DNA from: SZUA-430 sp034440175
GTDB taxonomy: Bacteria; Pseudomonadota; Alphaproteobacteria; Micropepsales; Micropepsaceae
Reading direction: 5' to 3'
Length of the DNA stretch: 48,011 nucleotides
Assembly (NCBI GenBank): GCA_034440175.1
Contig: JAWXBO010000128.1
Coordinates: 1-48,011 of the forward strand
The notes under the pieces were generated by a model that was given only the letters and a program-made list of their open reading frames with translations, was not told the origin of the DNA and did no database searches. Positions within the stretch are counted from its first letter, which is position 1, and each line of letters opens with the position of its first letter. The position numbers and the translations under genes are program-made. Shown piece by piece: positions 1 through 7,326 of this stretch.

Positions 1-1082
1 GCGGCGGCGGGCAAGTGATCGATGCGTTTGCCGTCGAGATCGTAGGCGATGGCGACTTTGATTTCCTTCAAGCCGTCGAGCACGTCGAGTTTGGTGAAGG
101 CGATGCCGTCGATGCCGCCGGTGATGACCGTTTGGCGCACGAGCACGGCGTCGAACCAGCCGCAGCGGCGCTTGCGGCCTGTGATGGTACCAAATTCATG
201 GCCGCGCTCACCGAGCCTGGCGCCGATCTCGCCGGTCAGTTCGGCGGGGAAGGGGCCTTCGCCGACGCGGGTGGTGTAGGCCTTGGTGATGCCGAGCACG
301 TAGGAGATCGCACGAGGGGCGATACCGGCGCCGGCGGCGGCCTGACCCGCCACTGTGTTCGACGATGTGACGTACGGATAGGTGCCGTGATCGATGTCGA
401 GCAACGCGCCTTGCGCGCCTTCGAAGAGGATGCGCTGGCCGGCCATGCGGACTTGATGGAGGCGATGCCAGACCGGCCCGACGAACGGCAGCACTTTGGG
501 CGCGATCTCTTTGAGTTGTGCGATCAAGTCGGCGGCTTGGAATTCTGTCTTGCCTAAACCGCGACGCAATGCGTTGTGGTGAAGGAGAAGGTTCTCGACC
601 TTGCTGGGCAGTGAGGAAAAATCCGCGAGGTCGATGACGCGCAAGGCTCGGCGACCGACCTTGTCTTCGTAGGCTGGACCGATGCCGCGCTTGGTGGTGC
701 CGATGCGGGTACCCGAGTTCGAGGTTTCGCGGATGGTGTCGAGTTCACGGTGAAGTGGTAGAATCAGCGGCGCGTTCTCGGCGACAAGCAGGTTTTGCGG
801 CGTGATGGCGAGACCTTGGGCGCGCATGCGTTCGATCTCGTCGATCAGCGCCCAAGGGTCGACGACGACGCCGTTGCCGATGACCGACAACTTGTTGGGC
901 CGTGCGATGCCCGAGGGCAGCAGCGAGAATTTGTAGGTCTTGCCGTTGATCACCAGCGTATGGCCGGCGTTATGACCACCCTGGAAGCGCACCACCACAT
1001 CGGCGCGCTCCGACAGCCAGTCGACAATCTTGCCTTTGCCTTCGTCACCCCATTGGGCGCCGATCACCGCGACGTTGGCCAT
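1..1082 (-). CDS. purA: Adenylosuccinate synthase, C-terminal end cut by the window edge
   Basis: This cytoplasmic enzyme joins IMP and aspartate using GTP, the first step from IMP to AMP. Reading down from the ATG at 1082, the protein opens with the phosphate-binding loop GDEGKGK (residues 12-18), followed by HNAGHT, GTTKRGIGPAYEDK, LFEGAQGALLDID and TGRKRRCGWFD, all hallmarks of PurA. About 360 of the usual 430 or so residues are present; the remainder lies beyond position 1. The serA stop and this start share one base (TAATG), so translation is probably coupled to serA. The gene is the third member of serC-serA-purA, an order common in alphaproteobacteria. Nothing looks damaged. Confidence 0.96.
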   Translation of the reverse strand, partial: MANVAVIGAQWGDEGKGKIVDWLSERADVVVRFQGGHNAGHTLVINGKTYKFSLLPSGIARPNKLSVIGNGVVVDPWALIDEIERMRAQGLAITPQNLLVAENAPLILPLHRELDTIRETSNSGTRIGTTKRGIGPAYEDKVGRRALRVIDLADFSSLPSKVENLLLHHNALRRGLGKTEFQAADLIAQLKEIAPKVLPFVGPVWHRLHQVRMAGQRILFEGAQGALLDIDHGTYPYVTSSNTVAGQAAAGAGIAPRAISYVLGITKAYTTRVGEGPFPAELTGEIGARLGERGHEFGTITGRKRRCGWFDAVLVRQTVITGGIDGIAFTKLDVLDGLKEIKVAIAYDLDGKRIDHLPAA

Positions 1083-2659
1083 TAAAACACCAGAGCTTTC
1101 GCTTGTTTGACGACGGGCAGTTTGCGCAGTTCAGCGAGGACCGTTTCGGGCACGGCGCCGTCGACTTCGACGAGGGCGATGGCGTCGCCGCTGGGGCCCG
1201 TGCGGCCCAGGTTGAACGAGGCGATGTTGACTTTGGCGTCGCCGAGCAGTGTTCCCAGCTTGCCAATGAAGCCTGGTTTATCTTCGTTGGTGACGTAGAG
1301 CATGTGCGGCGTGAAGTGGGCTTCCATGTCGATGCCTTTCACCTGAATCAGGCGGGGGATACCGTTCGAAAAGACTGTGCCAGCAACTTCGCGGGTTTGG
1401 CGTTCGGTCGTTACTTTGAGCATGAGATAGCCTTCGTAGGCGCCGTGCTGGGTGCGGCGGACTTCGCTGACCTGGATGCCGCGTTCTTTGGCGACGACAG
1501 GCGCGTTGACCATGTTGACATCGGAGAGATTGGGTTTGAGCAGGCCTGCGAGGGCGGCCTGGGTGAGTGCGCGTGTGTTCAATTCTGCGGCGTGACCTTC
1601 GTAGATGATCTCGACAGATTTGATGCTGGTCTCGGTGAGCTGGCCCGCGAAGGCGCCGAGATTTTCGGCGAGCTTGATCCACGGTTTCATGATGATCGCC
1701 TGATCGGCGGTGATCGAGGGCATGTTGATGGCATTGGTGATCGCGCCGGTGAGCAGATAATCCGACATCTGTTCGGCGACTTGGAGCGCCACGTTTTCCT
1801 GCGCCTCGGAGGTGGAAGCTCCCAAATGCGGTGTGGCGACGATCTTGTCGGAGCCGAACAGCACGTTGTCTTTCGCGGGCTCGGTTTCGAAAACGTCGAG
1901 TGCGGCACCCGCGACCTGGCCGGAGGCAAGTGCATCTTTCAACGCCGCCTCGTCGATCAGGCCGCCGCGGGCGCAATTGATGATGCGAACGCCCTTCCTG
2001 GTTTTGGCGAGCGATTTGGCGTCGAGGATGTTGCGCGTCTTGTCGGTGAGCGGCGTGTGCAGAGTGATGAAGTCGGCACGCGCAAGCAGGTCTTCGAGTT
2101 CGACTTTTTCGACGCCCAGAGACTCGGCGCGTTCGGGGCTGAGGTAAGGGTCGAATGCCGCCACCTTCATGCGCAGGCCCTTGGCACGTTCGGCAACGAT
2201 TGAGCCAATATTGCCGCAACCGATGATGCCCAGCGTCTTGCCGGTGAGTTCCACACCCATGAAGCGGTTCTTCTCCCACTTGCCGGCATGAGTGGAGGCG
2301 TTGGCGGCCGGGATTTCGCGGGCGAGCGCGAACATCAGGGCGATGGCGTGCTCGGCGGTGGTGATCGAATTGCCGTGAGGCGTGTTCATCACGATGATGC
2401 CGCGTGCGGTGGAGGCCGGGATGTCGACGTTGTCGACGCCGATGCCGGCGCGGCCGATGACTTTCAGATGGGTTGCCGCCGCCAAGAGATCGGCGGTGAC
2501 TTTGGTCGCGGAGCGGATCGCCAAGCCGTCATAGCGGCCGATGATCGATTTCAATTCTTCCTTGGTCAGGCCGGGCTTCACATCAACGTCGATGCCGCGG
2601 TCCTTGAAGATTTGCACGGCAGCGGGCGAAAGCTGATCGGAGATCAGGACTTTGGGCAT
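1082..2659 (-). CDS. serA: D-3-phosphoglycerate dehydrogenase
   Basis: SerA oxidises 3-phosphoglycerate to phosphohydroxypyruvate with NAD, the entry step of serine synthesis. The 525-residue protein is the long form: an N-terminal substrate domain, an NAD-binding Rossmann core with GCGNIG (147-152), catalytic Arg231 (NCARGG), Glu260 (FETEP) and His278 (TPHLGAST), then an intervening domain and a C-terminal ACT domain (about 455-525) that usually senses serine. An AGGAG ribosome site precedes the ATG at 2659. It lies 15 bases after serC and overlaps the purA start by one base, so serC-serA-purA is one operon. All key residues are present. Confidence 0.97.
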   Translation of the reverse strand: MPKVLISDQLSPAAVQIFKDRGIDVDVKPGLTKEELKSIIGRYDGLAIRSATKVTADLLAAATHLKVIGRAGIGVDNVDIPASTARGIIVMNTPHGNSITTAEHAIALMFALAREIPAANASTHAGKWEKNRFMGVELTGKTLGIIGCGNIGSIVAERAKGLRMKVAAFDPYLSPERAESLGVEKVELEDLLARADFITLHTPLTDKTRNILDAKSLAKTRKGVRIINCARGGLIDEAALKDALASGQVAGAALDVFETEPAKDNVLFGSDKIVATPHLGASTSEAQENVALQVAEQMSDYLLTGAITNAINMPSITADQAIIMKPWIKLAENLGAFAGQLTETSIKSVEIIYEGHAAELNTRALTQAALAGLLKPNLSDVNMVNAPVVAKERGIQVSEVRRTQHGAYEGYLMLKVTTERQTREVAGTVFSNGIPRLIQVKGIDMEAHFTPHMLYVTNEDKPGFIGKLGTLLGDAKVNIASFNLGRTGPSGDAIALVEVDGAVPETVLAELRKLPVVKQAKALVF

Positions 2660-2674
2660 TTTATTCTCCTGGGA

Positions 2675-3829
2675 TTAGGACGTTTTGATTTGGCTCCACG
2701 CCCAGTCGAGCCAAGGCATCAGCGCTTTCATGTCGGCGTTTTCGACGGTGGCGCCGGCCCAAATGCGCAAGCCTGGCGGGGCGTCGCGATAGGCGGCGAT
2801 GTCGTAAGCGACGCCTTCCTTGTCCAATAAGTCGGCGATCTTTTTGGCAGCGGCGGCTTGGCCCTCGGCGTCTTTGGAGACGAACCAGGGATCGACGATT
2901 TTCAAGCACACCGAGGTGTTCGAGCGCGTTTTGGGATCGCGGGCCAGGAAGTCGGCCCAGCCGGATGTCTTCGTCCAGCGTTCGATGACGTGGAGATTTT
3001 CGTCGGCGCGCGCCATCAAACCCTTCAAGCCGCCGGCGTTTTCGGCCCAGGCGAGTGCGTCGAGATAATCTTCGACGCACAGCATTGAGGGCGTGTTGAT
3101 CGTCTCGCCCTTGAAGATGCCTTCGACGAGCTTGCCATCCTTGGTCATGCGGAAGATCTTGGGCATCGGCCAGGCGGGCTTGTTGCTTTCGATGCGAGCG
3201 ACGGCGCGCGGCGAAAGGATCAGCATGCCGTGCGCGGCCTCTCCGCCCAGCGCTTTTTGCCAGGAGAAAGTTACGACATCGAGCTTGGCCCACGGCAGAT
3301 CTTGCGCGAAGGCGGCGGACGTTGCATCGCAGATTGTGACGCCTTCGCGGGCGTCGGAAATCCAGTTGCCGTCTGGCGCGCGCACGCCCGAGGTTGTGCC
3401 GTTCCATGTGAAGATCACGTCGTGGGCGGGATTGACCTGGGCCAGATCGGGCAGGTCGCCGTAGGCGGCCTTCAGGACACGGACGTTGGGCAATTTCAGC
3501 TGCTTGGTGATGTCGGTCGCCCAGTCGTTGCCGAAGCTTTCCCAGACCAACACATCGACGGGCTTGGGTCCCAAGATCGACCACATGGCCATTTCAACCG
3601 CGCCGGTGTCGGAGGCGGGCACGATGCCGATGCGATAATCGGCGGGCACGCCCAAGATTTTGCGCGTGCGCTCGATGGCTTGTTCGAGCTTGGCTTTACC
3701 GGGCTTCGAGCGGTGCGAGCGTCCGAGGACGGCTTGCGAGAGGGTTTCGGGGCTCCAGCCGGGGCGCTTGGCGCAGGGACCAGAGGAAAAGTGCGGCCGG
3801 TTGGGCCGTGCAGCAGGCTTGGTTGTCAT
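2675..3829 (-). CDS. serC: Phosphoserine aminotransferase
   Basis: SerC is the PLP enzyme that converts phosphohydroxypyruvate and glutamate to phosphoserine, the second serine-synthesis step; the fold can also act on a vitamin B6 intermediate. The ATG at 3829 gives 384 residues and has AAGGA about nine bases upstream; the frame is open for 28 codons further, but that part runs through the leader hairpin and is not protein-like. The N-terminal RPHFSSGPCAKRPGW and the PLP lysine in SWQKALGGE (K192) fit the alphaproteobacterial SerC subfamily. It is first in the serC-serA-purA operon, so its leader probably sets expression of the set. Confidence 0.95.
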   Translation of the reverse strand: MTTKPAARPNRPHFSSGPCAKRPGWSPETLSQAVLGRSHRSKPGKAKLEQAIERTRKILGVPADYRIGIVPASDTGAVEMAMWSILGPKPVDVLVWESFGNDWATDITKQLKLPNVRVLKAAYGDLPDLAQVNPAHDVIFTWNGTTSGVRAPDGNWISDAREGVTICDATSAAFAQDLPWAKLDVVTFSWQKALGGEAAHGMLILSPRAVARIESNKPAWPMPKIFRMTKDGKLVEGIFKGETINTPSMLCVEDYLDALAWAENAGGLKGLMARADENLHVIERWTKTSGWADFLARDPKTRSNTSVCLKIVDPWFVSKDAEGQAAAAKKIADLLDKEGVAYDIAAYRDAPPGLRIWAGATVENADMKALMPWLDWAWSQIKTS

Positions 3830-3850
3830 TCTTCCATTCCTTACAGAATG

Positions 3851-3885
3851 GGCGCGTCCCGTTGGGGGGGCGTGTCCCACGCGCC
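3851..3885 (-). promoter_or_regulatory. Hairpin leader just upstream of serC (serC RNA motif candidate)
   Basis: Read on the minus strand, a perfect 7-bp stem (GGCGCGT at 3885-3879 with ACGCGCC at 3857-3851) encloses a C-rich loop. A competing small hairpin (CGTG-GGA-CACG) uses the same left arm. The structure ends about 12 bases before the AAGGA ribosome site of serC, a position suited to controlling translation or early termination. A structured element called the serC RNA motif is known upstream of alphaproteobacterial serC genes; assigning this hairpin to it is from memory and inference. Confidence 0.5.
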
Positions 3886-4063
3886 TTCTCGCTCGATTCC
3901 CGACCTCGGTCAATTCATATTCGCAGTTGCAGCATCAAAATGAACGGGAGACAACAAGTCCGTGTGTGACGGATGTTGGCTGGCAGTGTTACGCTCAGGC
4001 TCTAGATTGATGGGCAATCGAAGGGGTATTGACCCTGGAGATTTTGAGAAAAGGAGACGTGCA

Positions 4064-5170
4064 ATGCGCTTCAAAGCGCTTTTGATTTCAGCAGCCGTGG
4101 CGCTGTCTGCCGTTCCTGCGATGGCTGCAGGATACGGCGAGTTCACTGGTGACTGGCGAAATGAAGATGCCGGTACCAGTAGTATCACACGTGTGCGGGT
4201 TATGCCGGCCGGTGGCGGGCTGAAAGTTCGTGTTTGGGGGCAATGCAGTCCCTCCGACTGCGATTGGGGTAGCGAGAATGCGGTGGCCTATTCGTCAAGT
4301 CCGGGCGCTAACCCTGCTTCAAGTGCCACGGATTTAACGATTACGTTCAATCCTGGACACGCGCAGACGATTCTCATTTTGCGAGAGCGTCCGGGTGACA
4401 GTTTGACGTATTCGATCTACACGCGCTTTACCGATGGATCCGGCAGGCGGCCTTATGTCAGCCGTGGTTCGTTGCGTAAGCACTTTGGCGGCTGGCCTGG
4501 TTGGCCTCCGGGTGGTGGCGGCGGCTGGCCAGGCGGTGGTGGCTGGCCTCCCGGCGGACCTGGTGGCGGCGGACCCGGCGGCGGCGGAGGTTGGCCTCCC
4601 GGTGGACCCGGTGGTGGCGGACCTGGCGGCGGCGGGCCAGGCGGCGGTGGACCCGGCGGCGGTGGCGGGCCAGGCGGCGGTGGACCCGGCGGCGGTGGCG
4701 GTGGTTTGAGCTTTGCGGAAGATTGCATCGGACTCAACTGGAACAACGTTCAGGCGCAACACGTTGGCGGCGAATGGAAAGTCGTTGATGGTTCGCATTG
4801 GATTCTCTCGTTCGGCTTACGCGCAGCGGCGGCTCAACGGGCGGCCAATACGATCCGTCATTACCGCTTCACGCAGACATGCTATATCGGGCGCCCCAAT
4901 GCTTCGATGACGTATTGGAAGCGCGGAAGCGGTGTGCCGTCGGGCGGAATGCCAGGCGACGATTGCAACAACAACAATCCGGATACGACCGAAGCCCGTT
5001 GGGCGGGAGGTGCGTGGAAGCTTGTTGATGGCAGTCATTGGCTGCTTCATTTCGGTGGCAACGAAGCCGAAGCCCGCAAGGCCGAGGAAGTCGTTCGCCA
5101 CTACCGGCTGAACCGGCAGTGCTTCGTCGAGCGGCCCAATCCCGGCATGAGTTACTGGCTTTCTGAGTAA
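4064..5170 (+). CDS. Secreted protein with Gly/Pro/Trp-rich linker and two C-terminal repeats
   Basis: I do not recognise a function. The ATG at 4064 is preceded by AAGGAG and opens a 368-residue protein with a signal peptide (residues 1-22, ending AMA). Residues 24-135 form a domain with GDWRNEDAGTSSI, WGQCSPSDCDWG and TRFTDGSGRRPYVSRGSLRK, a pattern I know from uncharacterised secreted proteins. Residues 146-214 are a low-complexity linker of GGG, GPGGG and WPPGG units. Two related modules of about 65 residues follow (from about 218 and 299), each with DC near the start, W-K-VDGSHW, FG, A-A-R-A, IRHYR or VRHYR, C-(Y/F)-(I/V)-x-RPN and M-(T/S)-YW. It is probably exported. It stands alone, with its own terminator. 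Confidence 0.85.
   Translation: MRFKALLISAAVALSAVPAMAAGYGEFTGDWRNEDAGTSSITRVRVMPAGGGLKVRVWGQCSPSDCDWGSENAVAYSSSPGANPASSATDLTITFNPGHAQTILILRERPGDSLTYSIYTRFTDGSGRRPYVSRGSLRKHFGGWPGWPPGGGGGWPGGGGWPPGGPGGGGPGGGGGWPPGGPGGGGPGGGGPGGGGPGGGGGPGGGGPGGGGGGLSFAEDCIGLNWNNVQAQHVGGEWKVVDGSHWILSFGLRAAAAQRAANTIRHYRFTQTCYIGRPNASMTYWKRGSGVPSGGMPGDDCNNNNPDTTEARWAGGAWKLVDGSHWLLHFGGNEAEARKAEEVVRHYRLNRQCFVERPNPGMSYWLSE
4499..4707 (+). repeat. Tandem low-complexity GGC/GGT/CCC coding repeat (Gly-Pro-Trp linker)
   Basis: About 200 bases are built from short units coding for GGG, GPGGG and GGWPPGGP, with near-identical copies such as ggcggcggacccggcggcgg repeated many times. The repeats keep the reading frame of the surrounding secreted protein, so unit gain or loss would change the linker length without breaking the gene. 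Confidence 0.85.
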
Positions 5171-5190
5171 AAGCCTGTCCTAAAAATTCG

Positions 5191-5220
5191 AAAAAGCGGC
5201 GAGATTTCGCCGCTTTTTTT
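5191..5220 (+). terminator. Rho-independent terminator of the secreted-protein gene
   Basis: AAGCGGCGA (5194-5202), a GATT loop and TCGCCGCTT (5207-5215) form a perfect 9-bp stem followed by a run of seven T (5214-5220), 20 bases after the stop codon. The A-run before the stem means it may also stop transcription from the other side. Confidence 0.9.
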
Positions 5221-5272
5221 AGGACAAACAGGACATGAGACACTGTCCCAAAAACACTGTCCTGGTTGTCCT
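5221..5272. repeat. Inverted repeat directly after the terminator
   Basis: AGGACAAACAGGACA (5221-5235) and TGTCCTGGTTGTCCT (5258-5272) are inverted copies matching at 14 of 15 positions. The TCCTAA/TTAGGA core also flanks the terminator (near 5177 and 5218). No gene is visible between 5171 and 5521; this repeat, the terminator, a second hairpin near 5285-5320 and the LexA-like box at 5402 are all that I see there. Confidence 0.6.
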
Positions 5273-5401
5273 AATGTGCTGCGGGCCACAAAAATCCCGC
5301 CAGGCGGCAAAGCCCGCTTTTTAAAAACTGTTCACTTGTCAAGTCGCAGCGCCCCGACGCAGGAGCACGCCGGGCGAAAATATATATTTCCACCACCATA
5401 A

Positions 5402-5416
5402 GAACGTATGAAGAAC
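5402..5416 (-). promoter_or_regulatory. LexA (SOS) box without an obvious target gene
   Basis: GAAC-GTATGAA-GAAC on the plus strand reads GTTC-N7-GTTC on the minus strand, an exact match to the alphaproteobacterial LexA operator. A second exact match occurs before the SRAP gene at 21342. No recognised SOS gene starts beside this one. On the minus strand a 42-codon frame begins 3 bases past the box and ends before a CCGCC-TG-GCGGG hairpin with a T-run (5320-5285), so a short SOS-controlled transcript is possible. On the plus strand the nearest gene is the broken OPT gene. Confidence 0.5.
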
Positions 5417-5521
5417 ATACTTGCACCGGTGTCAGCCCCCAGTCTCCTGCGGATTTCAACTGCGAATCACCAAAAATATGTTTAGTGACGTGGCGTTCCA
5501 ACGAAACTAACGGGAGCCGCC

Positions 5522-5957
5522 ATGCGAGAATCCGAACTTACCCTTCGTGCCTGCTTTCTCGGGTTTTGATTGTTGTTGTGTTCACGGCTGCCAATGCCCC
5601 TATCTTGGTTTGCGGGTCGGGATCACCATTGCCTCGTCGATTCCGGCGGCTGTGATCTTGATGTCGCCGGTCGTGCTGGGGGCTGTGATTGGCTGGCTTT
5701 GCAACGCTTACATTGCCGGCAGACCGGATGCGGCGATGCTGGCGCGCTTTGGCGTGCTGCTGGCGTCAGGGCTGATTGTCGGTGAAAGTCTGCTGGGTGT
5801 CGTCAACGAGGGGCTGATTGTTGCCGCCAACAACGCGACGCCGCTGGCACTGGTTGGGGGCGAATTCGGGCCGATGGCGAACGTCATTGGCCCCGTGTTG
5901 TTCGCCGTCTTCATCGTCGCCAGCTACGCCTGGGTTAGCCGCCAGGCGCGGGCTTGA
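5522..5957 (+). pseudogene. Remnant of an OPT-family oligopeptide transporter gene (frameshifts and large internal deletion)
   Basis: OPT-family proteins are membrane transporters of about 600 residues. Here the ATG at 5522 (ribosome site GGGAG) starts MRESELTLRACFLGF and meets TGA at 5567. The next family piece, VFTAANA, is in another frame (5578-5598), and YLGLRVGITIASSIPAAVI is in a third (from 5601). After about 45 residues the sequence jumps to what looks like the C-terminal end: helices containing GAVIGWLCNAYIAGR, RFGVLLASGLIVGESLLGVVNEGL and the final FAVFIVASYAWVSRQARA. So the gene has two frame changes, a stop, and has lost some 450 residues from the middle. It can no longer encode a transporter. 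Confidence 0.8.
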
Positions 5958-6011
5958 GGGATGTGGTGAGGAAGGCGCTACGACCCGCGGCATATTACAG
6001 GTGACGATCAC

Positions 6012-6383
6012 ATGATTGACGCCTTCGCTAGTTTTGACCTCGCCTCCGTTGCTTACGGGTCCAAGCTTCAAGAATCCGAATTGAAAAACCTTGTCGAGAG
6101 GCTCCGCGGGTTTTTGGAAGAGCGTGGCTTCGCTGCCGGTGAAGTATTCGGATCATCAGTCGATATTTGGGCATTTTCAATCGACTGCAACGACTTCGAG
6201 ATCTCGATCGGCATCGGACCAAAGCATTGCTCGTCAAATGTTCGTTGGATTGCCCAGATTCATTTGAGCGACCCCGGATGGTTCCCTGCAATTCGAGTCA
6301 AGCGCATTGCGGAACTTAAGCGTGTCGAGTTAGAAGTTCGTGACGTCCTCTTTCCCGATCTTGGCGCCCGAAATATTGAATGA
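6012..6383 (+). CDS. Hypothetical protein of 123 residues
   Basis: No family is recognised. The ATG at 6012 has AGGTGA about eight bases upstream. The protein has no signal peptide or membrane segment, and mixes an N-terminal helix (ESELKNLVERLRGFLEERGF) with beta-rich middle parts such as VDIWAFSID and FEISIGIG, which suggests a small alpha/beta cytoplasmic protein. It lies between the OPT remnant and the convergent two-gene HicA-like module, an accessory setting. Small proteins of this build are sometimes immunity proteins, but nothing here proves that. Confidence 0.6.
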   Translation: MIDAFASFDLASVAYGSKLQESELKNLVERLRGFLEERGFAAGEVFGSSVDIWAFSIDCNDFEISIGIGPKHCSSNVRWIAQIHLSDPGWFPAIRVKRIAELKRVELEVRDVLFPDLGARNIE

Positions 6384-6429
6384 TTTCTGGAATGCGGCAA
6401 TACGAATTATCATCCATTCCGCGCAGATC

Positions 6430-6960
6430 TCAAGCGGCGCCGCGTTGACGTCCACCTTGCAGCACCAAGTTGGTCGCGCGCGTTGTTGCTGCCTGGGCGA
6501 TGGTGTTTTTGCCGTTGAGCTTGCCGTGGCGTTCAAGCCACTGTGCGACCGAAAGCCAATCCCATAGCGGGGACTCCGTGGTCACGCGCATGGAAGGTGG
6601 CGGAAAATCACCCGGTCCGCGCTTACCTTGCACAAACAACGACACCGCCTGACGCGTTAAGCCCGCGCGCTCTGCAATATCGCTAAGGCTTGCATATGAG
6701 TCCGGCTCTATCCGCACTATGCGGCCGCCCGCCCTGCGTACGTCACGCATCGCAGTTGCGAGCGCGTCCTGAAACGATTTCGCTGCGCGGGAGAAGTCGA
6801 GAACCACTACCCCCTTCACCACGCCGATCAACGCGTCGTTGCATCCAGCCTTGTAAAGCCGATCTTCGAAATCCGAAGCACGGCGGTCTATTCCTTCTAC
6901 CACCATCGAGAACTCGAACACAGTTTGAGCGTGGCTACGCTTTTTCAACAATGAGGGCAT
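6430..6960 (-). CDS. HTH protein, putative antitoxin/regulator of a HicA-like pair
   Basis: The ATG at 6960 lies inside the end of the upstream gene (16-base overlap), giving 176 residues. Residues 14-80 have beta-strand and helix patterns (FEFSMVVEGI, NDALIGV, VVLDFSRAAKSFQDALATAMRDVRRAG) typical of small folds paired with HicA-like proteins. Residues 90-112 form a helix-turn-helix (SLSDIAERAGLTRQAVSLFV), followed by a wing-like stretch with FPPPSMRVTTESPLWDW and a C-terminal helix VAQWLERH. The HTH suggests it binds the palindrome at 7198-7213 and represses its own operon, as HicB-type antitoxins do. The toxin-antitoxin reading is inference from layout and fold. Confidence 0.75.
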   Translation of the reverse strand: MPSLLKKRSHAQTVFEFSMVVEGIDRRASDFEDRLYKAGCNDALIGVVKGVVVLDFSRAAKSFQDALATAMRDVRRAGGRIVRIEPDSYASLSDIAERAGLTRQAVSLFVQGKRGPGDFPPPSMRVTTESPLWDWLSVAQWLERHGKLNGKNTIAQAATTRATNLVLQGGRQRGAA

Positions 6961-7205
6961 CGCTTCACCATTCGCAAAATCTGTTTGGCGTGTGTCCCGG
7001 CACTTTTGGGCGTCGACCACACAGACATTTGACAGCCCGCAGGCGTTGCTTCCGGGCACAACAATTTGCCCCAGCAATGCGCAGAATCGCCAGCGTCCTT
7101 GTAGCGCCAACCCTTCGCCTCGGCGTGCCGGATCGCAGTCTCGATTCCTTTGCGCGGGTGCCGACTTCGAGCCCTCGGGGAAAGCCTTACTAAGACTGTT
7201 GACAT
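6945..7205 (-). CDS. HicA-like small protein, putative toxin
   Basis: This 86-residue protein starts at an ATG lying in a palindromic operator; no other usual start codon lies in frame nearby. Residues 18-34 (RKGIETAIRHAEAKGW) and the following SAHCWGKLLCP with His43 recall the HicA double-stranded-RNA-binding fold, where a helix with K-x-x-x-x-x-L and GW precedes a strand with the catalytic GSH histidine. The C-terminal SVWSTPKSAGTHAKQILRMV also fits. Cysteines at 44, 50, 58, 83 and 86 may bind metal. It overlaps the downstream HTH gene by 16 bases. This toxin-first pair is widespread but, as far as I know, little studied. Confidence 0.65.
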   Translation of the reverse strand: MSTVLVRLSPRARSRHPRKGIETAIRHAEAKGWRYKDAGDSAHCWGKLLCPEATPAGCQMSVWSTPKSAGTHAKQILRMVKRCPHC

Positions 7206-7213
7206 TTGTCAAC
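7198..7213. promoter_or_regulatory. Perfect palindrome over the start of the HicA-like module (operator)
   Basis: GTTGACA-TT-TGTCAAC is a perfect 7-bp inverted repeat overlapping the start codon at 7205. On the minus strand it contains TTGACA, a consensus -35 hexamer. An HTH protein is encoded in the same operon, so an autoregulatory operator is the simplest reading. Confidence 0.6.
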
Positions 7214-7326
7214 GAAGTTTTCCGTCAAAATCTCCAGCGCAGGTTGGGCCTATAGCCGGTGCGCCGTGCATAGGGCCGACGCGAAGAAGCTTTTCCGCGC
7301 CGGCATCTTGTAAACTGGGAGGGCGC

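Noticed and set aside
1103..2203. Long plus-strand reading frame opposite serA
   Set aside because: Antisense mirror frame of a strong gene in GC-rich DNA; no ribosome site and no family features.
5271..5501. 76-codon minus-strand frame in the gap before the OPT remnant
   Set aside because: It runs across the LexA-like box and lacks a ribosome site; only the last 42 codons are kept as a speculative small frame.
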